Below are positions 1 to 9,561 of a DNA stretch of 64,000 nt, piece after piece; position 1 is the first letter of the stretch; every line of letters starts with the position of its first letter. Under the pieces are notes generated by a model. It did not search any database. It was given only the letters and a program-made list of their open reading frames with translations, and was not told where the DNA came from. The stretch is from contig NZ_QPEX01000011.1 of assembly GCF_003335505.1 (NCBI RefSeq), positions 434,001-498,000 on the forward strand, given 5' to 3'. Source of the stretch: Bremerella cremea. Lineage in GTDB: Bacteria > Planctomycetota > Planctomycetia > Pirellulales > Pirellulaceae. The position numbers were made by a program, and so were the translations under genes.

Positions 1-1288
1 CGGTGACGATATCGTGGCTCTTGGCATTCTCCGATTCAACCACCAACAGCGACCAGGGAAGTCGCGCTTCGATAGTGAACCACCGTTTGTTGTCCGCTTC
101 TAGACCGTCGTCTCCGACCAGGTCGATCCAGCCGTGATGGGTACCAGCAGTTAGCCCTGGCAAACGAAAGGTGATGCTCCGTGGCTGACCGTCCACCAGT
201 TCAATCGTTTGTCGGTTGCGACGAGTTGCCTTGGGGGTGATCAGTTCGCCGTTCTCAACGATCGGCAGCTTGTCGTCGGGAGTCTCGATGAATAATTCAA
301 CGGTCTTCGGCTCATTGGAACCATCAGCCACGATCTCGGCTTGCAGCGTGACGTCGTTGTTTTCCGGAATCACCTCCGCCGACATTACCAGATCGCTGAT
401 CGCAATGTTGTGAATCTCGTCCGCGCCGACGTCGATGATATACAGCGGAATATCTGGCTGCTCGGCCAGCTTGGCTTTCAGGCGTTGGGCATCCTCTTGG
501 TTCCAAGCGGGCGCGGCTAGGTCGGTAAGGACGTAGATCTCTTTGCGGGCCAGTTCGTTGGTTTCGAGCATGTCGAGCGCGCTCTCGGTTAGCTCGACAA
601 GCGATTTGCCGCCGACTGCCACTTCCAGACGCTGAATTGCCTGACGGGCGGCGCCCCGATCAGGGGCAAAAATGGCAGTGCGGGCTCGCTGGTCGAGCAC
701 GGCCATCTCGCTATCTTCGGGCAATTGCGAAGTGAGCCAGGTGCCCAGCTCTTTCGCTTTCTCTAAACGTGTTTGGTTTTGGTAACGATAGAGCATGCGC
801 GGGGAAGTGTCGCAGACAATCACCGCCGCGACAGGGGCCTCTTGTTCGCCGACAATGGGGCCGCTGCTGCTGCTTAAGGCCATCACGGCGGTAACGATCG
901 TGCCGACACCGACCAGCGCCGTTAGGCCGGTTAGCACGTAAGCTAACGTGCGGTTAGAACCGGCCAGCCAAGCTGCTGCTGTGACGAATCCGCCAATTAA
1001 AAGAATGATGCCCAGCGAGCCAGAGAGAACCCATTTGCCTACCGCCGCCGAAGCAATTCCTGGGCGGGCCAAAGCCGCCACCAACGCGAGCACGGCCAGG
1101 CAACGCAGTGCCAGTAAAACCCAATGTTTCAATTGCAGGCGACGCGTGTTTTGGACGCTACGCTGCCGCACGAAACGGAGGGCGGGGAATTCCAATTGTT
1201 TCGGCTGCTGCCGCATCACCAAGTGCAAGATGATGGGCACGGCGACGAGCAGGCCTCCTAGCAGCAGGCCGACGTTGGCAAACTGCAT
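1..1288 (-). CDS. BatA/von Willebrand factor A membrane protein (partial, C-terminus outside window)
   Basis: The reading frame starts at an ATG at 1288 and is still open at base 1, so the C-terminal part is missing. The N-terminus (MQFANVGLLLGGLLVAVPII) followed by a basic segment and a second hydrophobic stretch matches the BatA N-terminal domain (two membrane helices). A third hydrophobic segment and a VWA-like region follow; the metal site reads DTSPR instead of the usual DxSxS, so metal binding may be lost. It lies 3 bases after the DUF58 gene and is surely co-transcribed with it and the MoxR gene. MoxR-DUF58-BatA sets are thought to act as envelope-associated chaperone or metal-insertion systems; the substrate cannot be told from sequence. 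Confidence 0.85.
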   Translation of the reverse strand, partial: MQFANVGLLLGGLLVAVPIILHLVMRQQPKQLEFPALRFVRQRSVQNTRRLQLKHWVLLALRCLAVLALVAALARPGIASAAVGKWVLSGSLGIILLIGGFVTAAAWLAGSNRTLAYVLTGLTALVGVGTIVTAVMALSSSSGPIVGEQEAPVAAVIVCDTSPRMLYRYQNQTRLEKAKELGTWLTSQLPEDSEMAVLDQRARTAIFAPDRGAARQAIQRLEVAVGGKSLVELTESALDMLETNELARKEIYVLTDLAAPAWNQEDAQRLKAKLAEQPDIPLYIIDVGADEIHNIAISDLVMSAEVIPENNDVTLQAEIVADGSNEPKTVELFIETPDDKLPIVENGELITPKATRRNRQTIELVDGQPRSITFRLPGLTAGTHHGWIDLVGDDGLEADNKRWFTIEARLPWSLLVVESENAKSHDIVT

Positions 1289-1291
1289 TGG

Positions 1292-2188
1292 TTAAAACCT
1301 TGATTGGCGATTGACGAGATACTCGGTGAGGGCTTTGTCGAACTGCATGCTTGTATCGAGAGGCACGTAATCGACGCCTGCTTGAACGCAATCTTGCTGG
1401 TATTTATCTCGGTAGGCGTTCAGTTCTTTTTGATAGTCTTGGCGATAATTGTTGGCATCGATCTTCATCTTCTCTAACGTTTCTGGATCTTCTAGCTCGA
1501 CCATCCCGTCAAACGGAAACGTGACTTCGGCTTCGTCCAGAATATGAAACAAGATCACGTCGTGGCTGCGATGCCGCAGTTGATACACGGCCCGCATGAC
1601 TTCTGCCGGTTCGGCTAACAGGTCTGAAAAGATCATTACCACGCTGCGGTGCTTGAGCATGGCCGCTAATTGCGACAAGCTATGAGCGATGTCGGTTTCG
1701 CCGGTTGGTTTCAAGTTCGCCAGCAGCGAGAGAACGTCGCCGAGCTGTTTTCGCTTGGACTTAGGAGGAAGGCTCGCCCGAATCTTGGTATCGAAGGTGA
1801 CTAGCCCGACGGGGTCTTGCTGATGGACCATCAAATAGCAAAGGGCGGCTGCCAGCGAGATGGCGTAGTCGAACTTGGTCATCTCTTGCCGATAGGTGTA
1901 GCCCATCGACCGGCTGAGGTCCATCACCAGGTAGCCGGTGATGTTGGTTTCGGCTTCGAACTTCTTGATGTAGTACCGATCGGTCTTGGCGAAGACGAGC
2001 CAGTCGATGTCTTTGGGGTCGTCCCCTTGTTCGTAGCGGCGGTGCTCGCTGAATTCGACCGAGAAGCCATGATATGGGCTGGCATGCAAGCCCTGCAGGA
2101 ACCCTTTCACCACGAATTGAGCGCGCAAGTCGAGCCTTGAGATCTGGCGGATTACCTCAGGCTTCAAATAACTTTCGGCGGTGGTCAA
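1292..2188 (-). CDS. DUF58 domain protein
   Basis: 298-residue soluble protein. The DUF58 core is visible at about residues 48-82 (EHRRYEQGDDPKDIDW and following), and a VWA-type metal site DLSRS sits at residues 90-94, intact. Its ATG overlaps the MoxR stop codon by four bases (ATGA), indicating translational coupling. DUF58 proteins are standard partners of MoxR AAA+ ATPases and of BatA-type VWA proteins, as here. The partner relation is established for the family; the client protein is unknown. Confidence 0.92.
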   Translation of the reverse strand: MTTAESYLKPEVIRQISRLDLRAQFVVKGFLQGLHASPYHGFSVEFSEHRRYEQGDDPKDIDWLVFAKTDRYYIKKFEAETNITGYLVMDLSRSMGYTYRQEMTKFDYAISLAAALCYLMVHQQDPVGLVTFDTKIRASLPPKSKRKQLGDVLSLLANLKPTGETDIAHSLSQLAAMLKHRSVVMIFSDLLAEPAEVMRAVYQLRHRSHDVILFHILDEAEVTFPFDGMVELEDPETLEKMKIDANNYRQDYQKELNAYRDKYQQDCVQAGVDYVPLDTSMQFDKALTEYLVNRQSRF

Positions 2189-3297
2189 CGTTCAAACTTT
2201 TCGATTTTGGGTTCCGGAATTTCATTCAACAGCTTGGTGATCACGTCGACGTTCGTCATGCCTTCCGCTTGGGCTTGGAAGTTCGTGCCGATACGATGTC
2301 GCAAGACAGGGGTTGCGATCTTCTTGACGTCTTCGATGGCGACCGAGAAACGTCCTTCCATCGCGGCGATCGCCTTGCCGCCGTTAATCAGGTTTTGTCC
2401 GGCCCGTGGACCGGCGCCCCAGTCGACTAGTTCTTTGACGAACTGGGGGGATTCGCTGTCGCGAGGACGTGTGGCTCGAACCAAGCGGGCCACGTACTTA
2501 ATGACGTATTCGCTCACTGCGACCGATTGGACAAGCTTCTGGATGTTAAGAATTGCCCGGCTGCTGAAGACCTTCCGCACTTCGACCTTTTCTTGCCGGG
2601 TGGTGGCCATCAAAATCTTTTCTTCTTCGGCCAGCGAAGGGTAGTCGATGATGATGTTGAACATAAAACGATCGAGCTGGGCTTCAGGCAGGGGGTAAGT
2701 CCCTTCCTGCTCGATCGGGTTTTGCGTGGCGATGGTGAAAAACGGGTCTGGCAGTTCCATCGTATCGCGGCCAACGGTCACTTCCCGCTCTTGCATCGCC
2801 TGCAACAAGGCGGCTTGCGTTTTAGGAGGTGTTCGGTTGATTTCATCCGCCAGCAAAATGTTGGTGAAGACAGGCCCTTCGACAAAGCGGAAGTTACGGC
2901 GGCCTTGTTCGTCTTCTTCCAGCACGTTGGTACCGGTGATGTCGGAAGGCATTAAGTCAGGCGTGAATTGAATCCGCTTGAACTGCATGTCGAGCACTTT
3001 GGCCAGCGTGCTGACCATCAACGTTTTCGCCAGGCCTGGTACCCCTTCCAGCAGGCAGTGTCCACGAGTAAAAATGGCCGCGAACAGTTGCTCGATGACT
3101 TCATCTTGCCCCACGATCACCTTTTGCAACTCTTGTTGCATGACGATCCGTTGTTGCTTGAATTCTTGGAGAACTTCGCCCAGGTTTCTGGTTTTGCCCA
3201 CGATAGACGCCTTGTCTTGGCTGGGAATCGTCGATGTTGATAAGGAATCCGGCTGGATGGGGACGCCCTCGGTGGCGTACTCTTGCTTGGACAACAA
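2185..3297 (-). CDS. MoxR family AAA+ ATPase
   Basis: 370 residues. Walker A GVPGLAKT at 85-92, Walker B LLADEINR at 148-155, sensor-1 TQNP at 191-194 and the C-terminal lid identify a MoxR ATPase (AAA_3 plus AAA_lid_2). It likely drives ATP-dependent remodelling together with the DUF58 and BatA proteins encoded immediately downstream. The start is uncertain: the longest frame begins with TTG at 3297, an in-frame TAA lies about 30 bases upstream, there is no good Shine-Dalgarno, and the first 40 residues are not conserved in the family. First gene of the operon; the upstream region is shared with the divergent gene at 3494. Confidence 0.93.
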   Translation of the reverse strand: MLSKQEYATEGVPIQPDSLSTSTIPSQDKASIVGKTRNLGEVLQEFKQQRIVMQQELQKVIVGQDEVIEQLFAAIFTRGHCLLEGVPGLAKTLMVSTLAKVLDMQFKRIQFTPDLMPSDITGTNVLEEDEQGRRNFRFVEGPVFTNILLADEINRTPPKTQAALLQAMQEREVTVGRDTMELPDPFFTIATQNPIEQEGTYPLPEAQLDRFMFNIIIDYPSLAEEEKILMATTRQEKVEVRKVFSSRAILNIQKLVQSVAVSEYVIKYVARLVRATRPRDSESPQFVKELVDWGAGPRAGQNLINGGKAIAAMEGRFSVAIEDVKKIATPVLRHRIGTNFQAQAEGMTNVDVITKLLNEIPEPKIEKFER

Positions 3298-3493
3298 GGG
3301 CCAGGGAGGCGGAATGTCCCATCCTTAAGTTATTCGTCGGGTAATTGTAAGTTACGTAAGGTAAAAGAGTTGGTTCTCTTGAAACAATTCCCGCAAACGC
3401 TGCCAAGTGATTGTAGGAGTGTACCCCTGAGGAAACAACGCAGGGACAATTTACTTGTGGCTTTCCTACACAAACCTAAGATGAAGGAAGCCA

Positions 3494-5887
3494 ATGCGAC
3501 GTGTACATGAGGAGAGAATGGGTTTGTCCCCACTTCGAATCACTAGCTGCTGGAGTTTGATTGTAGCGATCTTGCTGATTGCGCCCCCGCTTTGGGCGCA
3601 ACCGATGGCCGCGCGCGGTGCTGTGACTCCTCAAGATGTGCGAAATGCCATGGAAAAGGCGATTCGTCTTCTGAAAAGCCAGCAAAAGCAAGATGGCAGT
3701 TGGCCAGACTATGCCGAATTTGACGCTGGCGTTACTTCGTTGGTCACCTTGGCTCTGTTAGAGGCCGGTGTTCCTAAAGACGACCCCACCATCCAGAAAG
3801 CGATGGCATCGCTGCGGAATTCTCGTCCCGACAAGACATACGCGTTATCGCTGCAGACCATGGTGCTGTGCGCCGTCGATCCGCAAAAAGATCTGCAATT
3901 GATTAAGGCAAATGCTGCCAAGCTGGAAAGTTTCCAGATTACCACCGGCGAGCGGACTGGGTTGTGGTCGTACGGTGCGCCGCGGGGCGGAGCTGCTGGG
4001 GGGGATAACAGCAATAGCCAATTCGCCTTGCTGGCCCTTGATGATGCCGCCGAGCATGGCGCCACCGTAAGCGAGCAAACTTGGCGCAGGGCTTTTCTCC
4101 GTTGGAGCACGATGCAGAACGGAAGTGGCTCGTGGGGGTATCTGCCGCACTCGCCTGGGACAGGAAGCATGACCTGTGCCGGGATCACTTCGATGCTGAT
4201 CACGACAAAACGGCTAGAACAAGGGGATGCGGAAATTATTGGCGACAACGTCAACTGCTGCCTGCCCTTGAAACAAGAGTCGCACGTCGATCGTGGTTTC
4301 GACTGGCTGGCCCGAAATATGACCATGCGGACCAATCCGTCGGAAGGGGGCGGGGGGGGAAACTCGCTACTCTATTATTTGTACGGCGTTGAACGCGTCG
4401 GACGATTGAGTGGTCGGCGTTTTATCGGCACGCACGATTGGTATCGTGAAGGGGCCGAGCTGTTGGTGGCGTGGCAAGACTCGCTCGACGGAAGCTGGCG
4501 AGGAACCGGCGTTGTTGAGCAAAGTAACCCGTTGGTCTCGACTAGTTTCGCACTCCTTTTTCTGGCGAAAGGACGTCGCCCGGTTCTCGTTTCCAAGCTG
4601 CGTTACACGGCGAATCAGGATTGGAACCCGCACCGCCACGATTTGCATAACTTAAACCGCCATGTCGAAAGCCTCTGGCAGCAGAAGATGACTTGGCAGG
4701 TCATCGATGTCAACGCCGTGAAAAGTGCTGAGGATTTGCTCCAGGCACCGGTGCTGTGGATTAGCGGGAAAGATGGTTTTCAAATCGATGCTCGGCACGA
4801 AGAGTTGCTTAAACAGTATATCGAAGCTGGTGGGTTCATCTTCGCCGAGGCTGGCTGTGGCGGGGCAAAGTTCGATAAAGACTTCCGGGCGATGCTAAAG
4901 CGAATCTTGCCGGACAGCGATTTTCGTTTGCTTCCGCCAGATCACCCGGTGTGGTTTGCCGAGCAACCGGTCAACCCGGACTATGCGGTGCCACTGTGGG
5001 GGCTCGATGCGTGTTGCCGGACCAGCGTTGTTTATACGCCGGAAGATTTGAGTTGTTACTGGGAGCTATTCGGTAGCCGCAGTTTTCTGGACGATCAATC
5101 AATCTCGCAGAAGGTCCGCGACCAGGTCAAAGCCAGCAACGCGATTGGTGCGAACGTGTTGGCTTACGCTACCGGACGACAATTGAAAGACAAGCTAGAG
5201 CGAGTTGAATTAACCATCGACGCCGGAGTGAAAGATGAGCTCGACCGCAACGTGCTCAAGGTGGCCAAGATCCAGCATTTGGGAGGCTCCGACGACGCAC
5301 CCGCTGCTTTGGCCAACATGCTTCGCGTGGCTGGCGAGCAATTGGATTTGCGGTTTTCGGTGGATAAGCCAATGGTCACGCTGAGCGACGATTCGCATCA
5401 GTTCTATCCCATTTTGTTCATGCACGGGCGTCGCGACTTTGGCTTCAATTCAAAGCAGCGCGAGAACCTCAAACTTTATTTAGAGCGAGGCGGGTTTCTG
5501 TTTGCCGATTCGATTTGTGCCAGTCCTCAGTTCACAGCCGCCTTTCGGCGTGAACTGGCGGCCATCTTCCCCGATGCCAAGTTGGAAGCGATCCCGATCG
5601 ATCACCCAATGTTGAGCCCAGAATATGGCGGGTTCGATGTCACTAAGGTGGTACTTAACGATCCGCAAACACGCGCTGGCAACGAAGGGGGGCTAAAATC
5701 GATTCGCCGCGACACAAGCCCCACTTTAGAAGGGCTTTGGATCAACGACCGTTTGGCGGTTGTGTTTAGCCCCTACGATATGAGCTGCGCCATGGAAAGT
5801 GGCAGCTCGCTCCAATGCGAAGGCTACATCAAAGAAGACGCCGCTCGCATCGCGACGAATATCTTGCTTTACGCAATGCAGCAGTAG
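3494..5887 (+). CDS. exported DUF4159 protein with squalene-cyclase-like repeats
   Basis: 797 residues. After a hydrophobic export signal (about residues 10-35) come alpha-toroid repeats of the prenyltransferase/squalene-oxidase type, with QDGSW, GSGSWGY and DGSWRGTG motifs (about 40-375). The C-terminal half carries two successive DUF4159-like segments (about 385-560 and 600-795): each has a phrase of the type LYLERGGFLFADS or QYIEAGGFIFAEA, a cargo-like D-F-R/A-F-R segment and a following DHP motif. This looks like an internal domain duplication. Start could be ATG 3494 or ATG 3518, each preceded by purines (AAGGAAG or GAGGAG). It is divergent from the MoxR operon, a common planctomycete arrangement. 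No enzymatic activity can be assigned: the cyclase catalytic DxDD motif was not seen. Confidence 0.85.
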   Translation: MRRVHEERMGLSPLRITSCWSLIVAILLIAPPLWAQPMAARGAVTPQDVRNAMEKAIRLLKSQQKQDGSWPDYAEFDAGVTSLVTLALLEAGVPKDDPTIQKAMASLRNSRPDKTYALSLQTMVLCAVDPQKDLQLIKANAAKLESFQITTGERTGLWSYGAPRGGAAGGDNSNSQFALLALDDAAEHGATVSEQTWRRAFLRWSTMQNGSGSWGYLPHSPGTGSMTCAGITSMLITTKRLEQGDAEIIGDNVNCCLPLKQESHVDRGFDWLARNMTMRTNPSEGGGGGNSLLYYLYGVERVGRLSGRRFIGTHDWYREGAELLVAWQDSLDGSWRGTGVVEQSNPLVSTSFALLFLAKGRRPVLVSKLRYTANQDWNPHRHDLHNLNRHVESLWQQKMTWQVIDVNAVKSAEDLLQAPVLWISGKDGFQIDARHEELLKQYIEAGGFIFAEAGCGGAKFDKDFRAMLKRILPDSDFRLLPPDHPVWFAEQPVNPDYAVPLWGLDACCRTSVVYTPEDLSCYWELFGSRSFLDDQSISQKVRDQVKASNAIGANVLAYATGRQLKDKLERVELTIDAGVKDELDRNVLKVAKIQHLGGSDDAPAALANMLRVAGEQLDLRFSVDKPMVTLSDDSHQFYPILFMHGRRDFGFNSKQRENLKLYLERGGFLFADSICASPQFTAAFRRELAAIFPDAKLEAIPIDHPMLSPEYGGFDVTKVVLNDPQTRAGNEGGLKSIRRDTSPTLEGLWINDRLAVVFSPYDMSCAMESGSSLQCEGYIKEDAARIATNILLYAMQQ

Positions 5888-6059
5888 GGAAAACGGCTGT
5901 GCAGGGCACTCTATGGGGGTGTCTCTCCAGACCTTACATGCCCCCCAGTCTGGTTAATTTTGTGAGCCTGTTAACTATGTGTATTCACTACATATTGCCC
6001 CGCTTAAGTGTAGGCTGTTGTAGCTCTGAATGGGTATAAAAATATAAAAAATAAACTAC

Positions 6060-6088
6060 TTGCACTTGGCATTTGTGGTTGTTACTAT
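6060..6088 (+). promoter_or_regulatory. sigma-70-like promoter of the DUF1559 gene cluster
   Basis: TTGCAC (6060-6065), 17-base spacer, TACTAT (6083-6088). It lies in an AT-rich stretch about 95 bases upstream of the DUF1559 start, giving a leader of roughly 87 bases. Inferred from consensus only. Confidence 0.5.
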
Positions 6089-6181
6089 AAGTGAGGCAGT
6101 AAGGCGTCTTTTCTTTCTTTATTGGCGTTCTTGCCTGGTTTTCATTTCTTTTCTCATCTTTTGTTTTATGCGGAGGTATGT

Positions 6182-7213
6182 ATGCCCACACGGCGATCTG
6201 GTTTCACGCTGGTGGAATTGCTTGTGGTGATTGCCATCATTGGTGTGCTTATCGCTTTGCTTTTGCCAGCTGTCCAGCAGGCGCGCGAAGCGGCACGTCG
6301 TATGGAGTGCACCAACAACCTGAAGCAATTCGGGCTTGGTATTCACAATTGGCACGATACTTATAAGAAAATTCCTCCGCTTGTTTTGCACTCCGGTCGC
6401 GCGAGCATGTTTGTGCAGATCTTGCCTCAGATGGAACAAGGGAACGCCTACGAAATCCTCAATGGTGGCAATCAAGATACCACTAACAAGACGTATCTCG
6501 GCATGCACATGGAGACGAACTGGGATCGTTTGAATCAGCGCGAACGAGAAGCGTTGGCTGGGATCAGCTACATGACCTGTCCTTCCCGCCGTACATCAAC
6601 GGAAGCGATTCGTGATACTGGTACGGGACGTGGTCCGTTGTCGGACTATGCGATGGTTGCGATTCGTTACGATATCGCGTTGGTCAACGATACCTCGGAC
6701 TCAACAGAAGCCGAGTGGTGGAACCACCACAATTCGAAGGATAATTATCACGTTACGATGTTAAAATCGGCCTTCGTCGTTGCAAAGCCAGATCTCTCGC
6801 AGGCGGTCGAGGATAATCAGTACGCAATGGCAAAGCCTCGTCACTCGTTTGCTCGCATTACCGATGGCCTAAGTAACACCGCTCTAGTGGGTGAAAAGGA
6901 CGTCACCGCCAACGAGTTCGGACGTTGCTGCGGTGGTACGGACAACGCCGATGGTAGCTGGTTGTTCAACGATGGTAGCTGGCGCGAGTACAACGTCGCG
7001 CGAAACATTCGCCATCGCTTCGGCCGCGGCGCAAATGACACCGGCGATCAGACTGACCCGGATCGCGAGGTTGGTTTCGGTAGTTGGCACCCAGGTATCG
7101 TTCAGTTTCTTTTGGCTGATGGTTCGGTCACGAATCTGACGGTGAATACCCCGGAGTTGATCCGCCGACAATACGGGCACTGCAGTGACGGGACTGTTAT
7201 TAGCCGGCAGTAG
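6182..7213 (+). CDS. DUF1559 protein with prepilin-like N-terminus
   Basis: 343 residues from ATG 6182, chosen because GGAGG lies at 6172-6176, five bases upstream. The N-terminus ([20 protein letters not shown]) is a type IV prepilin-type cleavage and methylation signal with the hydrophobic helix, followed by the [10 protein letters not shown] segment typical of DUF1559. The C-terminus holds the family's H-x9-DG motif (HPG...ADG). These proteins are massively amplified in planctomycetes and are presumed to be pseudopilin-like surface or periplasmic proteins; function is not known. First gene of a unit continuing with a lipoprotein, a CRTAC1 protein and a TPR protein, although a hairpin separates it from the next gene. 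Confidence 0.95.
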   Translation: MPTRRSGFTLVELLVVIAIIGVLIALLLPAVQQAREAARRMECTNNLKQFGLGIHNWHDTYKKIPPLVLHSGRASMFVQILPQMEQGNAYEILNGGNQDTTNKTYLGMHMETNWDRLNQREREALAGISYMTCPSRRTSTEAIRDTGTGRGPLSDYAMVAIRYDIALVNDTSDSTEAEWWNHHNSKDNYHVTMLKSAFVVAKPDLSQAVEDNQYAMAKPRHSFARITDGLSNTALVGEKDVTANEFGRCCGGTDNADGSWLFNDGSWREYNVARNIRHRFGRGANDTGDQTDPDREVGFGSWHPGIVQFLLADGSVTNLTVNTPELIRRQYGHCSDGTVISRQ

Positions 7214-7272
7214 TCTGATGGCTGCTTGATTATGGGGATGCAGTTGTCCCCCTTTGCTGTCAAAACAAGATG

Positions 7273-7302
7273 AAACGCCAATTCGCGAATGAATTGGCGT
7301 TT
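7273..7302 (+). terminator. hairpin after DUF1559 gene
   Basis: A perfect 12-base stem (AAACGCCAATTC with GAATTGGCGTTT) and 6-base loop, followed by a pyrimidine-rich but not pure T stretch. It may be a full or partial terminator between the DUF1559 gene and the lipoprotein gene. Confidence 0.7.
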
Positions 7303-7363
7303 CCTTTCTCTTCACCCCGGATTTTCTTACCGTCTTTACGGCGTTGATTGATAGGAAATAGTA

Positions 7364-7750
7364 ATGTACCGAGCACTTGGTTTGGTGGCTGTTATTGCAC
7401 TTCTACCCATATTTGGATGTGGTGGAAACGGTGGAAATAAGGTTATCGCAACCGTTAGCTATGAAGATGGTAGTCCGGTGCCGCTAGGGCAGGTTCGCTT
7501 TGTAAGCGATGACTATGAAACGTTCGGTAAGATCGAAAACGGTAAGGTCGATATTGGCAGCATGGATGGGGGGGTGCCTAATGGAACTTACAAGGTTGCC
7601 GTCCAAGCCACAGAGCAAGGGGGCGCCGAAGGTGGTACCTATGGCAAACCACTGGTTGACGCGAAGTATGGCAATCCCAATACTTCCGGCATCGAAATCA
7701 AAGTCGAAGAAAACAAAGACATCGAAATCGTTGTTGGAAAAAAGCCATAG
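7364..7750 (+). CDS. small lipoprotein, transthyretin/carboxypeptidase-regulatory-like
   Basis: 128 residues. A lipoprotein signal peptide ends in a lipobox-like IFGC (Cys at about residue 19), followed by a Gly/Asn-rich linker and a beta-rich domain containing phrases such as VSYEDGSPVPLGQVRF and PNGTYKVAV, typical of small planctomycete carboxypeptidase-regulatory-like (transthyretin-like) lipoproteins. An AGGAAA ribosome site precedes the ATG. Such lipoproteins are recurrent neighbours of DUF1559 genes; a second example is at 59455-59871 in this window. The stop codon overlaps the GTG start of the next gene by one base. Probable outer-membrane or periplasmic location; role unknown. Confidence 0.85.
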   Translation: MYRALGLVAVIALLPIFGCGGNGGNKVIATVSYEDGSPVPLGQVRFVSDDYETFGKIENGKVDIGSMDGGVPNGTYKVAVQATEQGGAEGGTYGKPLVDAKYGNPNTSGIEIKVEENKDIEIVVGKKP

Positions 7751-9561
7751 TGTTTCAACATGGATTCAGGGGCACTTGCCGTATTGCAGTGCCCTTTCTT
7801 TTTTTTCTGATCATCCTTGGCGGATGTTCAGCGGAGAAGACCGATTCTGTCCGGGATAAATCGCAGCATTCATCCCCCAAGGTCACGACTCCGGATAACA
7901 TACCCGATCGAGATACGGCGCTTCTGCCATCCGAATTACCGCGTGAACCTGTCACGCGAGATCCCCACGAAAGTGATTGGTTCGAGGAAGTTGCCCAGGC
8001 AAGCGGTGTTGACCACGTCTATCGCGCGGGTTTCGAGGCATCCTTGTACACACTTTTGGAAACGGTCGGCGGCGGAGTCTCGATGGTCGATTTTGATCGA
8101 GATGGAGACGTTGACTTGTTCATCAGCGGGGGAGGTGTCATCAAGAAGGGGCCTCCTGTGACAACCGAGGGATTGCCTTCGCGGCTGTTTCGCAACGAGG
8201 GGAACTGGACCTTTCGGGATGTTACCGACGAATTGAAGATCCCCACTCCAGGGTTCTACTCGCATGGCTGCAGTACGGCGGATTTCAATCGAGATGGCTG
8301 GCCTGATCTGTTGGTGGCAGGCTACGGCGGCGTGCAGTTGTTGAAGAACGACGAAGGAAAAGGCTTCGTCGACGTTACGTCCCAGGCCGGTTTGGGTGAC
8401 TGTGCACGTTGGTACGTTCAGGGATGCTGGGTTGATTTCGATAACGATGGGCATCTCGATCTGTATCTGATGACCTATGCCGATTGGAGCCCAGATCCTT
8501 CGCGGATTTGCCATAACGAACAGAATCGCCGAGACGTCTGCGGTCCCACGCTTTTCGAAGGGCAAAGGGACATGCTCTTGCGAAATCAGCAAGACGGAAC
8601 GTTCGCCGATGTCACGGAGAAAGCTGGGCTTGTCCCAGAGAATCGCGGTTTAGGGATTGTCTGCGCCGACTTCAATGGGGATAGAATCGCCGACATCTTC
8701 GTGGGCAATGACGTCCAGTTCAATCAACTCTATCTCAGCCAGGCCCAGTTGCCTTTTGTGGAAGAAGGGCTCTTGGCTGGAGTGGCCGTATCATCCCGAG
8801 GGGAACGGGAGGGAACGATGGGAGTCGCGGTCGGTGACTACAACCGAGATGGTCTACCCGATCTGTGGTACACCAACTTTGCCAACCAAGACAACTCTTT
8901 GTGCGAAAAAGAGAGTGCCGAAAGTGCGTCGTTTCAGAATGTCACGGTCAATCGCGGCCTGGCTGGTGTATCGCGTCCATGGGTCGGTTTTGGTACCATC
9001 CTGGCCGATTTTAATCACGATCGCTGGCTTGATATCTTCATCGCAAATGGGCATGTTGGTTACGAGCGACTGGAAAGCCCCTATTATCAGCCCCCGCAAC
9101 TCTTCATGAACGAAGAGGGGAAGCACTTCCAAGAGAATTCTAAGAACGCTGGCCCCTATTTCCATGGCAAGTATTCCGGGCGTGGCGTGGCCGTCGGAGA
9201 TTTGGACAACGACGGTGCTCTCGATCTGGTGGTCGTCCATCAAGATGATCCGGTGGCCATTTTGAGGAATCGGCTTCCTTGTCCCCATTGGATTCGCCTG
9301 CAATTGTTGGGAACCCAATCGAATACGGATGGCATTGGCGCGAAGGTCCGCTTGCTGAATCAAGACTTGCCGCTTTCGGCTTGGGTTACGGGGTCTGATA
9401 GTTATGCTTCTTCGTCGGACCGCCGTGTCTTGTTTTCGCTGGACGATGGTTCTCCGGTCGACGTTGAGGTAACCTGGATGTCTGGTATTACGGAAGTATT
9501 TTCACACCTTCAGCCGCAAGAAACGCATGAATTGGTCGAAGGACAAGGCCGCTCGCTTTGA
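7750..9561 (+). CDS. CRTAC1 family lipoprotein with FG-GAP/VCBS repeats and ASPIC/UnbV domain
   Basis: 603 residues. A hydrophobic signal ends in ILGGC, a lipobox. Seven calcium-binding-like D-x-[DN]-x-D-G repeats are visible (for example DFDRDGDVDLF, DFNRDGWPDLL, DFDNDGHLDLYL, DYNRDGLPDLW, DLDNDGALDLVV), predicting a beta-propeller of the integrin-alpha type. The last about 90 residues match the ASPIC/UnbV domain (IGAKVRLL ... SDRRVLFSL). The start is a GTG overlapping the previous stop by one base with no Shine-Dalgarno, so translational coupling is likely; a second GTG 13 codons later is an alternative. Likely a secreted, lipid-anchored binding or adhesion protein; ligand unknown. Confidence 0.9.
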   Translation: MFQHGFRGTCRIAVPFLFFLIILGGCSAEKTDSVRDKSQHSSPKVTTPDNIPDRDTALLPSELPREPVTRDPHESDWFEEVAQASGVDHVYRAGFEASLYTLLETVGGGVSMVDFDRDGDVDLFISGGGVIKKGPPVTTEGLPSRLFRNEGNWTFRDVTDELKIPTPGFYSHGCSTADFNRDGWPDLLVAGYGGVQLLKNDEGKGFVDVTSQAGLGDCARWYVQGCWVDFDNDGHLDLYLMTYADWSPDPSRICHNEQNRRDVCGPTLFEGQRDMLLRNQQDGTFADVTEKAGLVPENRGLGIVCADFNGDRIADIFVGNDVQFNQLYLSQAQLPFVEEGLLAGVAVSSRGEREGTMGVAVGDYNRDGLPDLWYTNFANQDNSLCEKESAESASFQNVTVNRGLAGVSRPWVGFGTILADFNHDRWLDIFIANGHVGYERLESPYYQPPQLFMNEEGKHFQENSKNAGPYFHGKYSGRGVAVGDLDNDGALDLVVVHQDDPVAILRNRLPCPHWIRLQLLGTQSNTDGIGAKVRLLNQDLPLSAWVTGSDSYASSSDRRVLFSLDDGSPVDVEVTWMSGITEVFSHLQPQETHELVEGQGRSL

